Shown here: positions 1 to 6,112 of the stretch, piece by piece
Numbering within the stretch: the first letter of the stretch is position 1
Layout of the letters: each line of letters starts with the position of its first letter
Assembly: GCA_002404605.1 (NCBI GenBank)
Contig: DHKA01000044.1
Location: 29,133-37,483, forward strand
DNA: 8,351 nt
DNA from: Clostridiales bacterium UBA4706
GTDB lineage: Bacteria > Bacillota > Clostridia > Oscillospirales > Oscillospiraceae
Direction of reading: 5' to 3'
The notes under the pieces: model-generated
What the model saw: the letters and a program-made list of their open reading frames with translations, nothing else
Databases searched by the model: none
Told to the model about the DNA's origin: nothing
Translations under genes and position numbers: made by a program

Positions 1-693
1 GAGCGCGCCCGCGAGATCATGGACAAGGTGAACGAAACGCTGCTTCTCATGCAGTCGGCCAACGAGGAAGAGCGGTACACCATCCACCTCGGCACGATCT
101 CCTCGATCTGCAACCGCGTATTGCCGGACAAGGTCCTCAAGCTCAAGGAGCGCTACCCGCACGTGGAGTTTGTCCTCCACGAGGGCAGCACGACGAGCAT
201 TCTCGATATGCTCGCCGCCGGCACGGTCGATTTCGGCATCGTGCGCGAGCCGTTCAACGTGGGCGCATACAGTTCCCGCCCCATCCATGACGCCGCTCTC
301 GGCGAGGGCGGCCAGGACTACTTCACCGCCATCGGCAAGCCGAACTTCTTCCCCTCCGGCGATGCGCCGATCGTAACGCTCACCAGCCTGCAGGATACCC
401 CCATCATCATCCACCGGCGGTACTATGATCTCTTTACGAACGCCTGCCGCCGTCAGGGATTCATCCCCAACATCATCTGCCAGAACGACAACATCGCCTC
501 GTCGCTGAGCTGGGCGGCGTCCGGCATCGGCGTGGCGATCGCGCCGTATACCTCCGCGATCCAGAACTCCGATCCCTCGCTCGTTATGAAGCGCATCGAC
601 AGCCCGGAGATCGTCTCCAAGGCGCATCTCATCTGGAACCGCAGCGTTATGCTCACGCCCGAGCAGAAGGCGTTTGTGCATCTGTTCGACTGA
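1..693 (+). CDS. LysR-family transcriptional regulator, C-terminal part (5' end outside window)
   Basis: The frame is open from base 1 (E-R-A-R-E-I-M-D) to TGA at 691-693, giving 230 residues with no start codon needed inside the window. The Met at base 19 sits inside the linker helix and is not the real start. The visible part is the effector-binding domain of a LysR-type regulator: a linker helix, then a first strand (YTIHLGTISSICNRVLP), the family hallmark RYPHVEFVLHEGST, and the LxxGTVDFGIV segment around residues 68-79. Later come the hinge returning near 'TPIIIHRRYYDLF' and the SWAASGIGVAIAP stretch typical of the family's C-terminal lobe. About 65-70 residues with the helix-turn-helix are missing to the left. 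LysR regulators bind DNA as tetramers and respond to a small molecule. No effector can be read from the sequence, and the target genes are not in view. A strong terminator follows, so it ends its transcript alone. Confidence 0.9.
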   Translation, partial: ERAREIMDKVNETLLLMQSANEEERYTIHLGTISSICNRVLPDKVLKLKERYPHVEFVLHEGSTTSILDMLAAGTVDFGIVREPFNVGAYSSRPIHDAALGEGGQDYFTAIGKPNFFPSGDAPIVTLTSLQDTPIIIHRRYYDLFTNACRRQGFIPNIICQNDNIASSLSWAASGIGVAIAPYTSAIQNSDPSLVMKRIDSPEIVSKAHLIWNRSVMLTPEQKAFVHLFD

Positions 694-716
694 TCCTCAT
701 CACATACCGCATACAG

Positions 717-755
717 AGAGCCGGTTTTCCGCGGAAAACCGGCTCTGTTTTTCTT
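717..755 (+). terminator. Rho-independent terminator after the LysR gene
   Basis: A 14-bp perfect stem, AGAGCCGGTTTTCC (717-730) against GGAAAACCGGCTCT (733-746), is followed by GTTTTTCTTC. It lies 24 bases after the LysR stop codon. On the opposite strand the hairpin is not followed by a T run, so it mainly serves rightward transcription. Confidence 0.93.
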
Positions 756-764
756 CATTCGTTT

Positions 765-1171
765 TTAATATCCGTGGTCAACGTGCTGCCACGTTCCGCC
801 GTCCGTGCGGACAAGGATCCACATCCAGCGCGTATAGGTCTGTCCCGGGGTGAGCGTGGGGCTGGCGCCGGATTCGTCCACATCGAAGGTGGATGTCAGC
901 ACAAGCACCTCATCGGCATTGTTCCGGTCGGCCCAGTCCTGGTGCTCGCGCGACACGTCGTCCCCGGCGTAGGAGATCTCGGTGAGCGTGCAGCCCTTCC
1001 AATTCCGGGAAAAGTCCTTCTTTATGACGTCGATGGCGGCGTCAATGTCGTTTTGCGTATACATTTCGGACGCGACGGCCTTGGTCTGCACGTCCTTTTC
1101 ACATTGCCGCCGCAGGCGGCAAGGGCGAGCAGGAGCGCTGCGGCCAGCAGCAGGGATAGAAAGCGTTTCAT
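765..1171 (-). pseudogene. Small secreted lipoprotein, frameshifted between signal peptide and body
   Basis: On the minus strand an ATG at 1171-1169 follows AGGAG with 9-nt spacing. It opens a textbook lipoprotein signal: MKRF, a Leu/Ala-rich core, then the lipobox L-A-A-C with Cys20 followed by Gly-Gly. This frame stops after about 46 codons. The plausible protein body lies in another frame (near C-E-K-D-V-Q-T-K, about base 1107, to TAA at 765-767) and includes IDAAIDVIKKDF, ADEVLVLTSTF and a Trp/Tyr-rich end. Adding one base near 1104-1112 joins the two into about 135 residues, a sensible small lipoprotein. The body frame has no good start of its own: GTG at 1091 has no ribosome site, and a TGA lies just upstream of the signal region. 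I infer a one-base deletion, either real or a sequencing error. A spare ATG at 1176 reads ATG-AAA-TGA and is not a gene. It is the last gene of the minus-strand unit. The function of the body is unknown. Confidence 0.75.
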
Positions 1172-1220
1172 TTCATATTTCTCCTTTGGGGTTTTCTGTA
1201 AGCTATGACGTTAAACGGTC

Positions 1221-1250
1221 TCGTCCGGTTCACTTACTTGAACCGGGCGA
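1221..1250. other. Hairpin over the stop codon of the coiled-coil gene
   Basis: CCGGTTCA (1225-1232) and TGAACCGG (1239-1246) form a perfect 8-bp stem around the stop codon TAA at 1236-1234. It extends to 12 bp with one mismatch or wobble. No T run follows on the minus strand, so it is not a classical terminator. It may protect or process the mRNA between the membrane-protein and lipoprotein genes. A role is inferred only from the structure. Confidence 0.4.
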
Positions 1251-1725
1251 AAAATTCCGCGAGCGGCTGCATGACGGCAAGAAGCTCCGTGACCGCCGTA
1301 TTTAGCCCTTCCACGTCGAGCTTTTCTGCTGCGTCGTTCACGGCGGTGAGCGCTTCCTCCGCAGCGGTAAGACTCTTCTGCGCCTGCGCGAGCATATCGC
1401 CGGTACTCTGCTCAAGCGACGCCCAGTCCACATTCTCCAGCTGTGCCGCGATCGTGCGCAGCGAATCGAGCGTATCGGCAAGCTGCGCCGCCTCGAGCTG
1501 CTCCGTAAGGCCGTTCACGGTATCGACGAGCCGCTGCGTATCGAGCGTGTCCAGCTCCGCCGTCACGCTGTCGAGCCGCGAGACGATGTGCTCGATGCGC
1601 GGGGCGTACCGCCGCACGCCGATGACGGCCAGCGCCGAGCTTACGGTCACGACAATGAACAGCAGCACGCATACGACCGCCGTCACCTTCTGCCAGTGCA
1701 GACGTTTTCGTTCCAGCTCCTCCAT
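1234..1725 (-). CDS. Single-pass membrane protein with coiled-coil-like tail, unknown function
   Basis: The product has 163 residues. The ATG at 1725-1723 is preceded by GGGAGGG with 7-nt spacing. A short basic cytoplasmic head (MEELERKRLHWQK) is followed by one long hydrophobic helix at about residues 14-37 (VTAVVCVLLFIVVTVSSALAV). The rest of the protein, about 125 residues, is Leu/Ala/Glu/Thr/Asp-rich with heptad-like spacing (DSVTAELDTL, LTEQLEAAQL, LTAAEEALTAV) and has no Cys or Pro-rich domain. The layout resembles DUF948-type or chemoreceptor-like coiled-coil membrane proteins, but I see no signature that fixes a family. The positive head suggests an N-in topology with the helical tail outside. 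It starts 18 bases after the peptidase stop codon, so the two are very likely co-transcribed. A structural or scaffolding role at the membrane is a guess. Confidence 0.82.
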   Translation of the reverse strand: MEELERKRLHWQKVTAVVCVLLFIVVTVSSALAVIGVRRYAPRIEHIVSRLDSVTAELDTLDTQRLVDTVNGLTEQLEAAQLADTLDSLRTIAAQLENVDWASLEQSTGDMLAQAQKSLTAAEEALTAVNDAAEKLDVEGLNTAVTELLAVMQPLAEFFARFK

Positions 1726-1743
1726 CGGAAGCCCTCCCCCTTT

Positions 1744-2784
1744 TTATTCCTCGCCGCAAAGATAAAGGTACATGAGCTTGAGCGTCGCTTCGAGTCCCTT
1801 TATGTGCGTGCGCTCCATGCCGTGACTGGCGCAGACACCGCTGCCGATGAGCGCTCCCTTGCAGTCTACCCCCGCGTGCCAGGCAGCGCCGACGTCCGAG
1901 CCGTAGAACGGGAAGATATCCACGGTATACGGCAGCTCATGCTTTTTTGCGAGCGCAATGAGCCGGTTCGTGAGCTCATAGTCGTAAGGCCCGCCGGAAT
2001 CCTTCGCGCAGATCGAAACGGCGTATTCGTTGCCCGCAAGATCAAGCCCCACGCAGCCCATATCCACGGTGACAAATTCGTCGATATCGCGCGCAAGCGC
2101 GCTCGCGCCGTGGCCGACCTCTTCGTACACGACAAAGTATATGCGCGTCGGATGGCGGAACGCCGCCTTTTTCTCGCTGCACCAGCGCAGCAGAAGAAGG
2201 AGCAGCACCGCGCTCGCCTTGTCGTCGATGAACCGGGACTTCAGAAAACCCGACTCCGTCATCGTGAATTTAGGATCAATGAACACAAAATCGCCGTTAT
2301 CGATGCCGAGCGCCCTGACGTCCTCGGCGCTTTTCACTTCCTCGTCGAGCCGGACCTCGAGATGATCCACATCCCGCGGCATTGTCGCGGCGTCCGGGTA
2401 AACGTGCACCGCCGGGGCGAGCGAGAGGATCGTGCCGCTGTAGCGTTTGCCCTCGCGCGTGAGCACCGTGCAGTATTCGCCGTCGAGCGTCGGGCAGATC
2501 GGCCCTCCGACCTTTGTCAAGGCGAGCGTTCCGCCGCTCTTCACGCTACGCACCATCAGCCCCAGCGTATCGACGTGCGCGGAGGACGCCACGGTCTTGC
2601 TTGCGTCCAGCCCCGGCACGTCCACTTCGAGCGTGCCCTTGTTGTGGACGAACGCGGTATAGCCGAGCTCTTCCACATATTTTTTGATGAGCGCGATCGC
2701 ATCGGCCGTGCAGCCGGAGGGCGAGTCGGTCGTGAACACGGCGCGGGCATATTCTTCAAATTGACGGCGGTCAAATTCGATCAT
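1744..2784 (-). CDS. M42-family (glutamyl aminopeptidase/TET-like) metallopeptidase
   Basis: This 346-residue protein has the length and motif order of M42 di-metal aminopeptidases, large cytosolic oligomers that trim N-terminal residues from peptides. Visible motifs are the N-terminal D-SPSG (20-24) and A-H70-V-D72-T, giving the first metal ligand. F-I-D187-D188-K supplies the bridging Asp, and Y-E221-E222-V-G-H supplies the catalytic Glu and a metal Glu. V-D241-M-G and R-T-H327-I-K-G-L-E-A-T (last metal His) complete the set. The residues between about 90 and 165 fit the inserted dimerisation domain. All expected ligands are present, so it should be active. Substrate preference (Glu/Asp or neutral ends) cannot be read from the sequence. 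ATG at 2784-2782 follows GAGGAAA. A consensus promoter lies 41 bases upstream. It is the first gene of the unit that includes the membrane protein and lipoprotein genes. Confidence 0.93.
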   Translation of the reverse strand: MIEFDRRQFEEYARAVFTTDSPSGCTADAIALIKKYVEELGYTAFVHNKGTLEVDVPGLDASKTVASSAHVDTLGLMVRSVKSGGTLALTKVGGPICPTLDGEYCTVLTREGKRYSGTILSLAPAVHVYPDAATMPRDVDHLEVRLDEEVKSAEDVRALGIDNGDFVFIDPKFTMTESGFLKSRFIDDKASAVLLLLLLRWCSEKKAAFRHPTRIYFVVYEEVGHGASALARDIDEFVTVDMGCVGLDLAGNEYAVSICAKDSGGPYDYELTNRLIALAKKHELPYTVDIFPFYGSDVGAAWHAGVDCKGALIGSGVCASHGMERTHIKGLEATLKLMYLYLCGEE

Positions 2785-2824
2785 GGAAATTTCCTCTTTT
2801 CTTTGCGTCGATCAAGATACCAAC

Positions 2825-2853
2825 ATCATAAGCCCCCGGCGCGTGTTTGTCAA
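2825..2853 (-). promoter_or_regulatory. Sigma-A promoter for the M42 peptidase unit
   Basis: On the minus strand, TTGACA (2853-2848), a 17-nt spacer and TATGAT (2830-2825) form a near-perfect housekeeping promoter, predicting a start near 2818. It lies back to back with the SDR promoter, with only 27 bases between the two -35 boxes. Confidence 0.88.
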
Positions 2854-2880
2854 AATATACGTGCTCGGCGTTTTGTCCTA

Positions 2881-2909
2881 TTGACAGGCGCGGCGCGCGG
2901 CGGTATACT
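2881..2909 (+). promoter_or_regulatory. Sigma-A promoter for the SDR / ACP-oxoamine synthase genes
   Basis: TTGACA (2881-2886), a 17-nt G+C-rich spacer and TATACT (2904-2909) match the consensus at 11 of 12 positions, predicting a start near 2916. The leader before the SDR ATG is about 50 bases and very A+T-rich at its start. No operator repeat is obvious around it. Confidence 0.9.
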
Positions 2910-2966
2910 TTCATTAAGTTTTTTATATAAATATTTTTAACTATCTGCGTAAAAGGAGGGCAGGCC

Positions 2967-3761
2967 ATGGGACAGGTCGCTATCGTGACCGGCGGCAGCT
3001 CCGGCATCGGCGCGGCGGCGGCGGAGTATCTCGCCGCGCACGGCTGCGCGGTGTACGAGTTTTCCCGGCATGGGAAGAGCGGCAGCGCGTCTGTCCGTCA
3101 TGTGACGGCGGACGTGACGGACGAAGCGTCCGTCGCCGCGGCGGTCCAGTCGGTGCTCGACGCCGAGGGGCGCATCGATATACTGCTCAACAATGCCGGA
3201 TTCGGCATTTCCGGCGCGGCGGAGTTCACGTCTGTGGAGGAAGCCCAGCGCCAGCTGGAGGTCAATTTCTGGGGCATGGTGCGCGCAACAAAGACCGTGC
3301 TGCCCGTGATGCGTGCGCAGCGCGGCGGGAGGATCGTGAATACAAGCTCCGTCGCCGCCGTGACACCCATTCCCTTCCAGACCTATTATTCCGTTTCCAA
3401 GGCCGCGATAAACTCGTTCACGATGTCTGTCGGCAACGAAGTGCGGCCCTATGGCATCCGTATCAGCGCCGTGATGCCCGGCGACACGCGCACCGGCTTC
3501 ACCGATGCCCGCGCTCGCAGCTTCGCCGGGGACGACGTCTACGGCGGGCGCATCTCGCGCAGCGTTGCAAAAATGGAGAAGGATGAACGCGGCGGCGTGG
3601 CCGCTGCGGTCGTTGGCGCGGCGCTGGGACGCGCGGCGCTCTCGAAGAGCCGGAAGGTATTCTACACCGTCGGGTTTGTCTATCAGCTCGTCATTTTTCT
3701 CATGCGGCTGCTGCCCTCGACGGCGGCCAATGCCATTCTCGGCAAAATGTACGCCGAATAA
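2967..3761 (+). CDS. Short-chain dehydrogenase/reductase, candidate 3-keto-amine (ketosphinganine-like) reductase
   Basis: This 264-residue classical SDR uses NAD(P)H to reduce a ketone or oxidise an alcohol. The Rossmann signature TGGSSGIG is at residues 8-15. A-D-V (48-50) contacts adenine, and N-N-A-G is at 75-78. The catalytic tetrad is N100 (L-E-V-N-F-W-G), S128 (N-T-S-S), Y141 and K145 (Y-S-V-S-K). P171-G172 is followed by a Thr-rich cofactor cap. The C-terminus (about 232-264) is unusually hydrophobic (VFYTVGFVYQLVIFLMRLLP), suggesting membrane association as in lipid-directed SDRs such as 3-ketodihydrosphingosine reductase. ATG at 2967 is preceded by AGGAGGG, 6-nt spacing. The next gene on the strand encodes an ACP-fused alpha-oxoamine synthase whose product is an amino-ketone, so a role in reducing that ketone is a reasonable inference. 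The cofactor (NADH or NADPH) is not settled; a basic residue, R34, follows the second strand and slightly favours NADPH. Confidence 0.9.
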   Translation: MGQVAIVTGGSSGIGAAAAEYLAAHGCAVYEFSRHGKSGSASVRHVTADVTDEASVAAAVQSVLDAEGRIDILLNNAGFGISGAAEFTSVEEAQRQLEVNFWGMVRATKTVLPVMRAQRGGRIVNTSSVAAVTPIPFQTYYSVSKAAINSFTMSVGNEVRPYGIRISAVMPGDTRTGFTDARARSFAGDDVYGGRISRSVAKMEKDERGGVAAAVVGAALGRAALSKSRKVFYTVGFVYQLVIFLMRLLPSTAANAILGKMYAE

Positions 3762-3762
3762 A

Positions 3763-3916
3763 GCGTCGATTGACAAGGGCACGCACGTCGGACAACCAGC
3801 CTTTTCGGTGCTTTTTGCCCTTTTTGTCTCGGCGGGCGACATATTCACAAGGGCTATGACGCCATATGAGGGCATTTCCGCCCGGTAGAACCGCGTGTTC
3901 CCTTGTCAATCGACGC
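3763..3916. mobile_element. MITE-like 154-bp element with perfect 17-bp terminal inverted repeats
   Basis: GCGTCGATTGACAAGGG (3763-3779) is repeated in exact inverse as CCCTTGTCAATCGACGC (3900-3916). Both ends are flanked by AAA (3760-3762 and 3917-3919), which could be a 3-bp target duplication, although such a short match can be chance. The left end starts 2 bases after the SDR stop codon and the right end stops 25 bases before the next ATG, so it fills the gap exactly. As RNA it could fold into a long hairpin. The 17-bp stem continues past one mismatch into ACGC/GUGU, and an inner GCCCTT (3817-3822)/AAGGGC (3849-3854) stem is possible. ACAAGGGC also recurs at 3847-3854. It has no transposase and would be a non-autonomous element or an intergenic regulatory repeat. 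The minus strand is open across it, but this looks incidental. Confidence 0.72.
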
Positions 3917-3941
3917 AAACCACCCTGAAAGGAGTTTTCCC

Positions 3942-5456
3942 ATGAACGAACAGGAAGCCAAACGCCTTTGCGAGCTGCGCGAGCTCGTGCGCGAGACGTT
4001 CGCGCAGACGCTGATGGTCAGCACCGACACCGTCTCCGACACCGCCGACTTCTTTGACGAGCTCGGCGGCGACAGTCTGGACAGTCTCGATGTCGCGGTG
4101 CATCTCGAAGAACTCTGCGGCCAGCGCGTGCCGGAGGAGGAATACGCTCTCTGCCGCTGCGTGGAGGACGCCGCTCTTCTGCTGCTCCGTCTCGAGCAGG
4201 GCGGCGTGCCGGAAGCCGCGCCGGAGGAGGAAAAGACCGTAACGCCGATCACGCGCTTTGAGGATACGCCGGAATACGCCGCCTTCCAGCAGCGCCTGCG
4301 CACGGCGGAAGAGACCGGCAACCCGTATTTTCTCTGCAACGATTCGCCGCTGCGCGACACCTCGTTCCACGACGGGCGCGAGATCCTGAATTTCAGCTCC
4401 TACAACTATGCCGGCATGTCCGGCCGTCCGGAGACCGTCAAGGCCGCGCAGGAGGCCGCCGCGCACTACGGATGCAGCGCTTCGGCCAGCCGTCTGCTCG
4501 GCGGCGAGAAGCCCATCCATAAAAAGCTGGAAGAGGCCATCGCCGCGTGGAAGCACACTGAGGACGCCGTTGTGCTCGTCGGCGGGCATTCCACGAACGT
4601 GACGATCGTCGGCAACTTCTGCGGCAAGGGCGACCTCATTATTTATGACGCGCTCGCGCACAATTCCATCCACGAGGGCACGCGCCTCTCCGACGCCGAG
4701 AGCCGCCCCTTCCCGCATAACGATACCGCCGCGCTTGAGACCATTCTCCGCTCCTGCCGCGATAAGTACGCCAAGGTGCTCATCGTCGCCGAGGGCGTGT
4801 ACAGCATGGACGGCGACATTGCCCCCGTGCCGGAGCTCGTGCGCATCAAGAAGGAGTACGGCTGCTTCCTGATGATCGACGAGGCGCACTCGGCCTGCGC
4901 GCTTGGCAGGACCGGCGGCGGCGTGGACGAATACTTCGGTCTCGCCGGGGACGATATCGACATTAAAATGGGCACGCTCTCCAAGGGTCTCGGCACCTGC
5001 GGCGGATACCTTGCCGGCAGCCGCGCGCTCATCGAATATCTGCGGTATAACCTGCCGGGGTTCGTGTTCTCCGTGGGCATTTCGCCCCCGCTCGCCGCGG
5101 CGACGCTCGAAGCCATCCGCCTTTTGCAGGACGATCCCTCCATCATGGAGAGCCTGCACCGGAACATCCGCTGCTTCCGCGAAGAGGCGAAAAAGCGTCA
5201 TTTCAACACCTGTCTCGCGGGCGAGACGGCGATATTGCCGATCCTCGTCGGGCGCGACGAGGATGCCTTCGCTCTCTCGATGGCGCTTTTAAAGCGCGGC
5301 GTGTTCGCGCCCTCGGCAGTCTATCCCGCCGTGCCGCGCGGCAAGGCGCGGCTGCGCTTCTGCGTCATTTCCGAGCACAAGCCGGAGCAGATCGTAACGG
5401 CGCTCGACACCCTGCAGGAGGTCGCCGCCGAGCTCGGTATCAAACTGCCGGAATAA
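3942..5456 (+). CDS. Acyl carrier protein - alpha-oxoamine synthase fusion (PLP-dependent)
   Basis: The protein has 504 residues. ATG at 3942 follows AAAGGAG with 7-nt spacing; a TTG at 3903 in the same frame lies inside the inverted repeat and has no ribosome site. Residues 1-86 are an acyl carrier domain: D-F-F-D-E-L-G-G-D44-S45-L-D-S-L, with Ser45 the phosphopantetheine site. An acidic linker (87-105) leads to a complete alpha-oxoamine synthase. Its motifs are S-Y-N-Y-A-G (153-158), GCSASASRLLGGEKPIH (177-193), DALAH240-NSIHEG, E284-GVYSMDGD, the PLP-ring D313-E-A-H316, the Schiff-base lysine K348 in GTLSKGLGTCGGY, PGFVFSVGISPP, and the substrate-carboxylate Arg near 472 in RGKARLR. The family (BioF, Kbl, serine palmitoyltransferase, HemA) condenses an acyl thioester with an amino acid and releases CO2. 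The LSK-GLGTCGGY and SVGISPP signatures look closest to ACP-linked members such as prodigiosin PigH. The acyl chain and amino acid are unknown. A terminator follows directly. Confidence 0.94.
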   Translation: MNEQEAKRLCELRELVRETFAQTLMVSTDTVSDTADFFDELGGDSLDSLDVAVHLEELCGQRVPEEEYALCRCVEDAALLLLRLEQGGVPEAAPEEEKTVTPITRFEDTPEYAAFQQRLRTAEETGNPYFLCNDSPLRDTSFHDGREILNFSSYNYAGMSGRPETVKAAQEAAAHYGCSASASRLLGGEKPIHKKLEEAIAAWKHTEDAVVLVGGHSTNVTIVGNFCGKGDLIIYDALAHNSIHEGTRLSDAESRPFPHNDTAALETILRSCRDKYAKVLIVAEGVYSMDGDIAPVPELVRIKKEYGCFLMIDEAHSACALGRTGGGVDEYFGLAGDDIDIKMGTLSKGLGTCGGYLAGSRALIEYLRYNLPGFVFSVGISPPLAAATLEAIRLLQDDPSIMESLHRNIRCFREEAKKRHFNTCLAGETAILPILVGRDEDAFALSMALLKRGVFAPSAVYPAVPRGKARLRFCVISEHKPEQIVTALDTLQEVAAELGIKLPE

Positions 5457-5464
5457 AAGATCAT

Positions 5465-5500
5465 GCCCGCCGGGCGCTTGTGCGCCCGGCGGGCTTTTGC
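5465..5500 (+). terminator. Rho-independent terminator after the ACP-oxoamine synthase gene
   Basis: A perfect 13-bp stem, GCCCGCCGGGCGC (5465-5477) and GCGCCCGGCGGGC (5482-5494), with a TTGT loop is followed by TTTTGC. It begins 8 bases after the stop codon. The T tract is short, but the stem is very stable. Confidence 0.88.
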
Positions 5501-5506
5501 TATAAT
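5498..5506 (+). promoter_or_regulatory. Extended -10 promoter for the alpha/beta hydrolase
   Basis: TGCTATAAT is a perfect extended -10 element, predicting a start near 5513, about 27 bases before the hydrolase ATG. The -35 position 17 bases upstream (TTGTGC, 5478-5483) is weak and falls in the loop and stem of the preceding terminator, so the promoter would depend mainly on the extended -10. Confidence 0.65.
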
Positions 5507-5539
5507 TATTGGAAAATCCCACGAAAGGCGGCGGCAGAT

Positions 5540-6112
5540 ATGCCGGAAAAAATGATCCGCTCCCAGACGGCGAAGCAGGAGCAGCAGCTCGAGAGCTTTC
5601 TCGCGCGGCACGACGCGGCAAACCCGTTCCCGGAGAACGTGCTCCTCACGGCGGACGTGGACTATATGGGCGATGGACAGCCCTGTCACCGGATGGATAT
5701 ATTCCGCCCGCGCGTGGCGACGAAAGCCCTGCCGGTGCTCGTGAACATCCACGGCGGCGGGTTCCTGCTCGGGAAAAAGGAGGCCAACCGTCTCTTCTGC
5801 GCGGACATATGCCGCCGCGGCTTTGTCGTATTTTGTCTCGAATACCCGCTCGTGCCGGACGTGGATATCTTCACCGTGTTCCGCGCTCTGACGGCGGGCA
5901 TTGAACGCGCCGCCGCGCTTGCTCCGGATTTTGGCGGGGACGCTTCCAGGCTCTTCCTCTGCGGCGACAGCGCGGGCGCGTATCTCTGCGTCTATCTCGC
6001 GGCGATGCGCAAAAACGCCGCCATGGCCCGCGCTGCCGGCGTGCCGCAGCTTTCCGCGGATATCGCGGCGCTGGGGCTCGTCTCCGGCATGTTTTATGGC
6101 GCTTACTTCTGA
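5540..6112 (+). pseudogene. Alpha/beta hydrolase (HGGG esterase/lipase type), truncated after the nucleophile
   Basis: The frame encodes 190 residues from ATG 5540 (weak AGGCGG about 9 bases upstream; ATG 5552 is an alternative). It shows the hormone-sensitive-lipase/carboxylesterase pattern: V-D-Y (40-42) and M-D-I-F-R-P (52-57), then V-N-I-H71-G-G-G-F forming the oxyanion hole, E-Y-P-L-V-P, and C-G-D-S144-A-G with the nucleophile Ser. Homology then runs to about LGLVSGMFYG and stops at TGA 6110-6112. Members are usually about 300 residues with the catalytic Asp and His in the last third. Both are missing here, so the product should be inactive. The break coincides exactly with a drop in G+C and the beginning of a radical SAM gene remnant in another frame, so truncation by insertion or deletion is likely. 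Its original role may have been linked to the neighbouring ACP-dependent pathway (ester or thioester cleavage), but it has its own promoter. Confidence 0.8.

Noticed and set aside
1588..2940. 450-codon plus-strand open frame
   Set aside because: It lies antisense to the M42 peptidase and neighbours. It is rich in Arg, His and Ala as expected for the reverse of a G+C-rich gene, and has no domain signature.
2937..3875. 312-codon minus-strand open frame
   Set aside because: It is antisense to the SDR gene and the inverted-repeat element, with no recognisable motif.
3700..3918. 72-codon minus-strand frame across the inverted-repeat element
   Set aside because: It starts in one inverted repeat and runs through the other into the SDR antisense, so it is probably a by-product of the repeat rather than a protein.
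3903..3941. TTG start extending the ACP-synthase protein by 13 residues
   Set aside because: The TTG is inside the right inverted repeat with no Shine-Dalgarno site, whereas ATG 3942 has AAAGGAG at 7 nt.
3906..5201. 431-codon minus-strand open frame
   Set aside because: It is antisense to the ACP-oxoamine synthase, which has intact motifs throughout. The composition is shadow-like.
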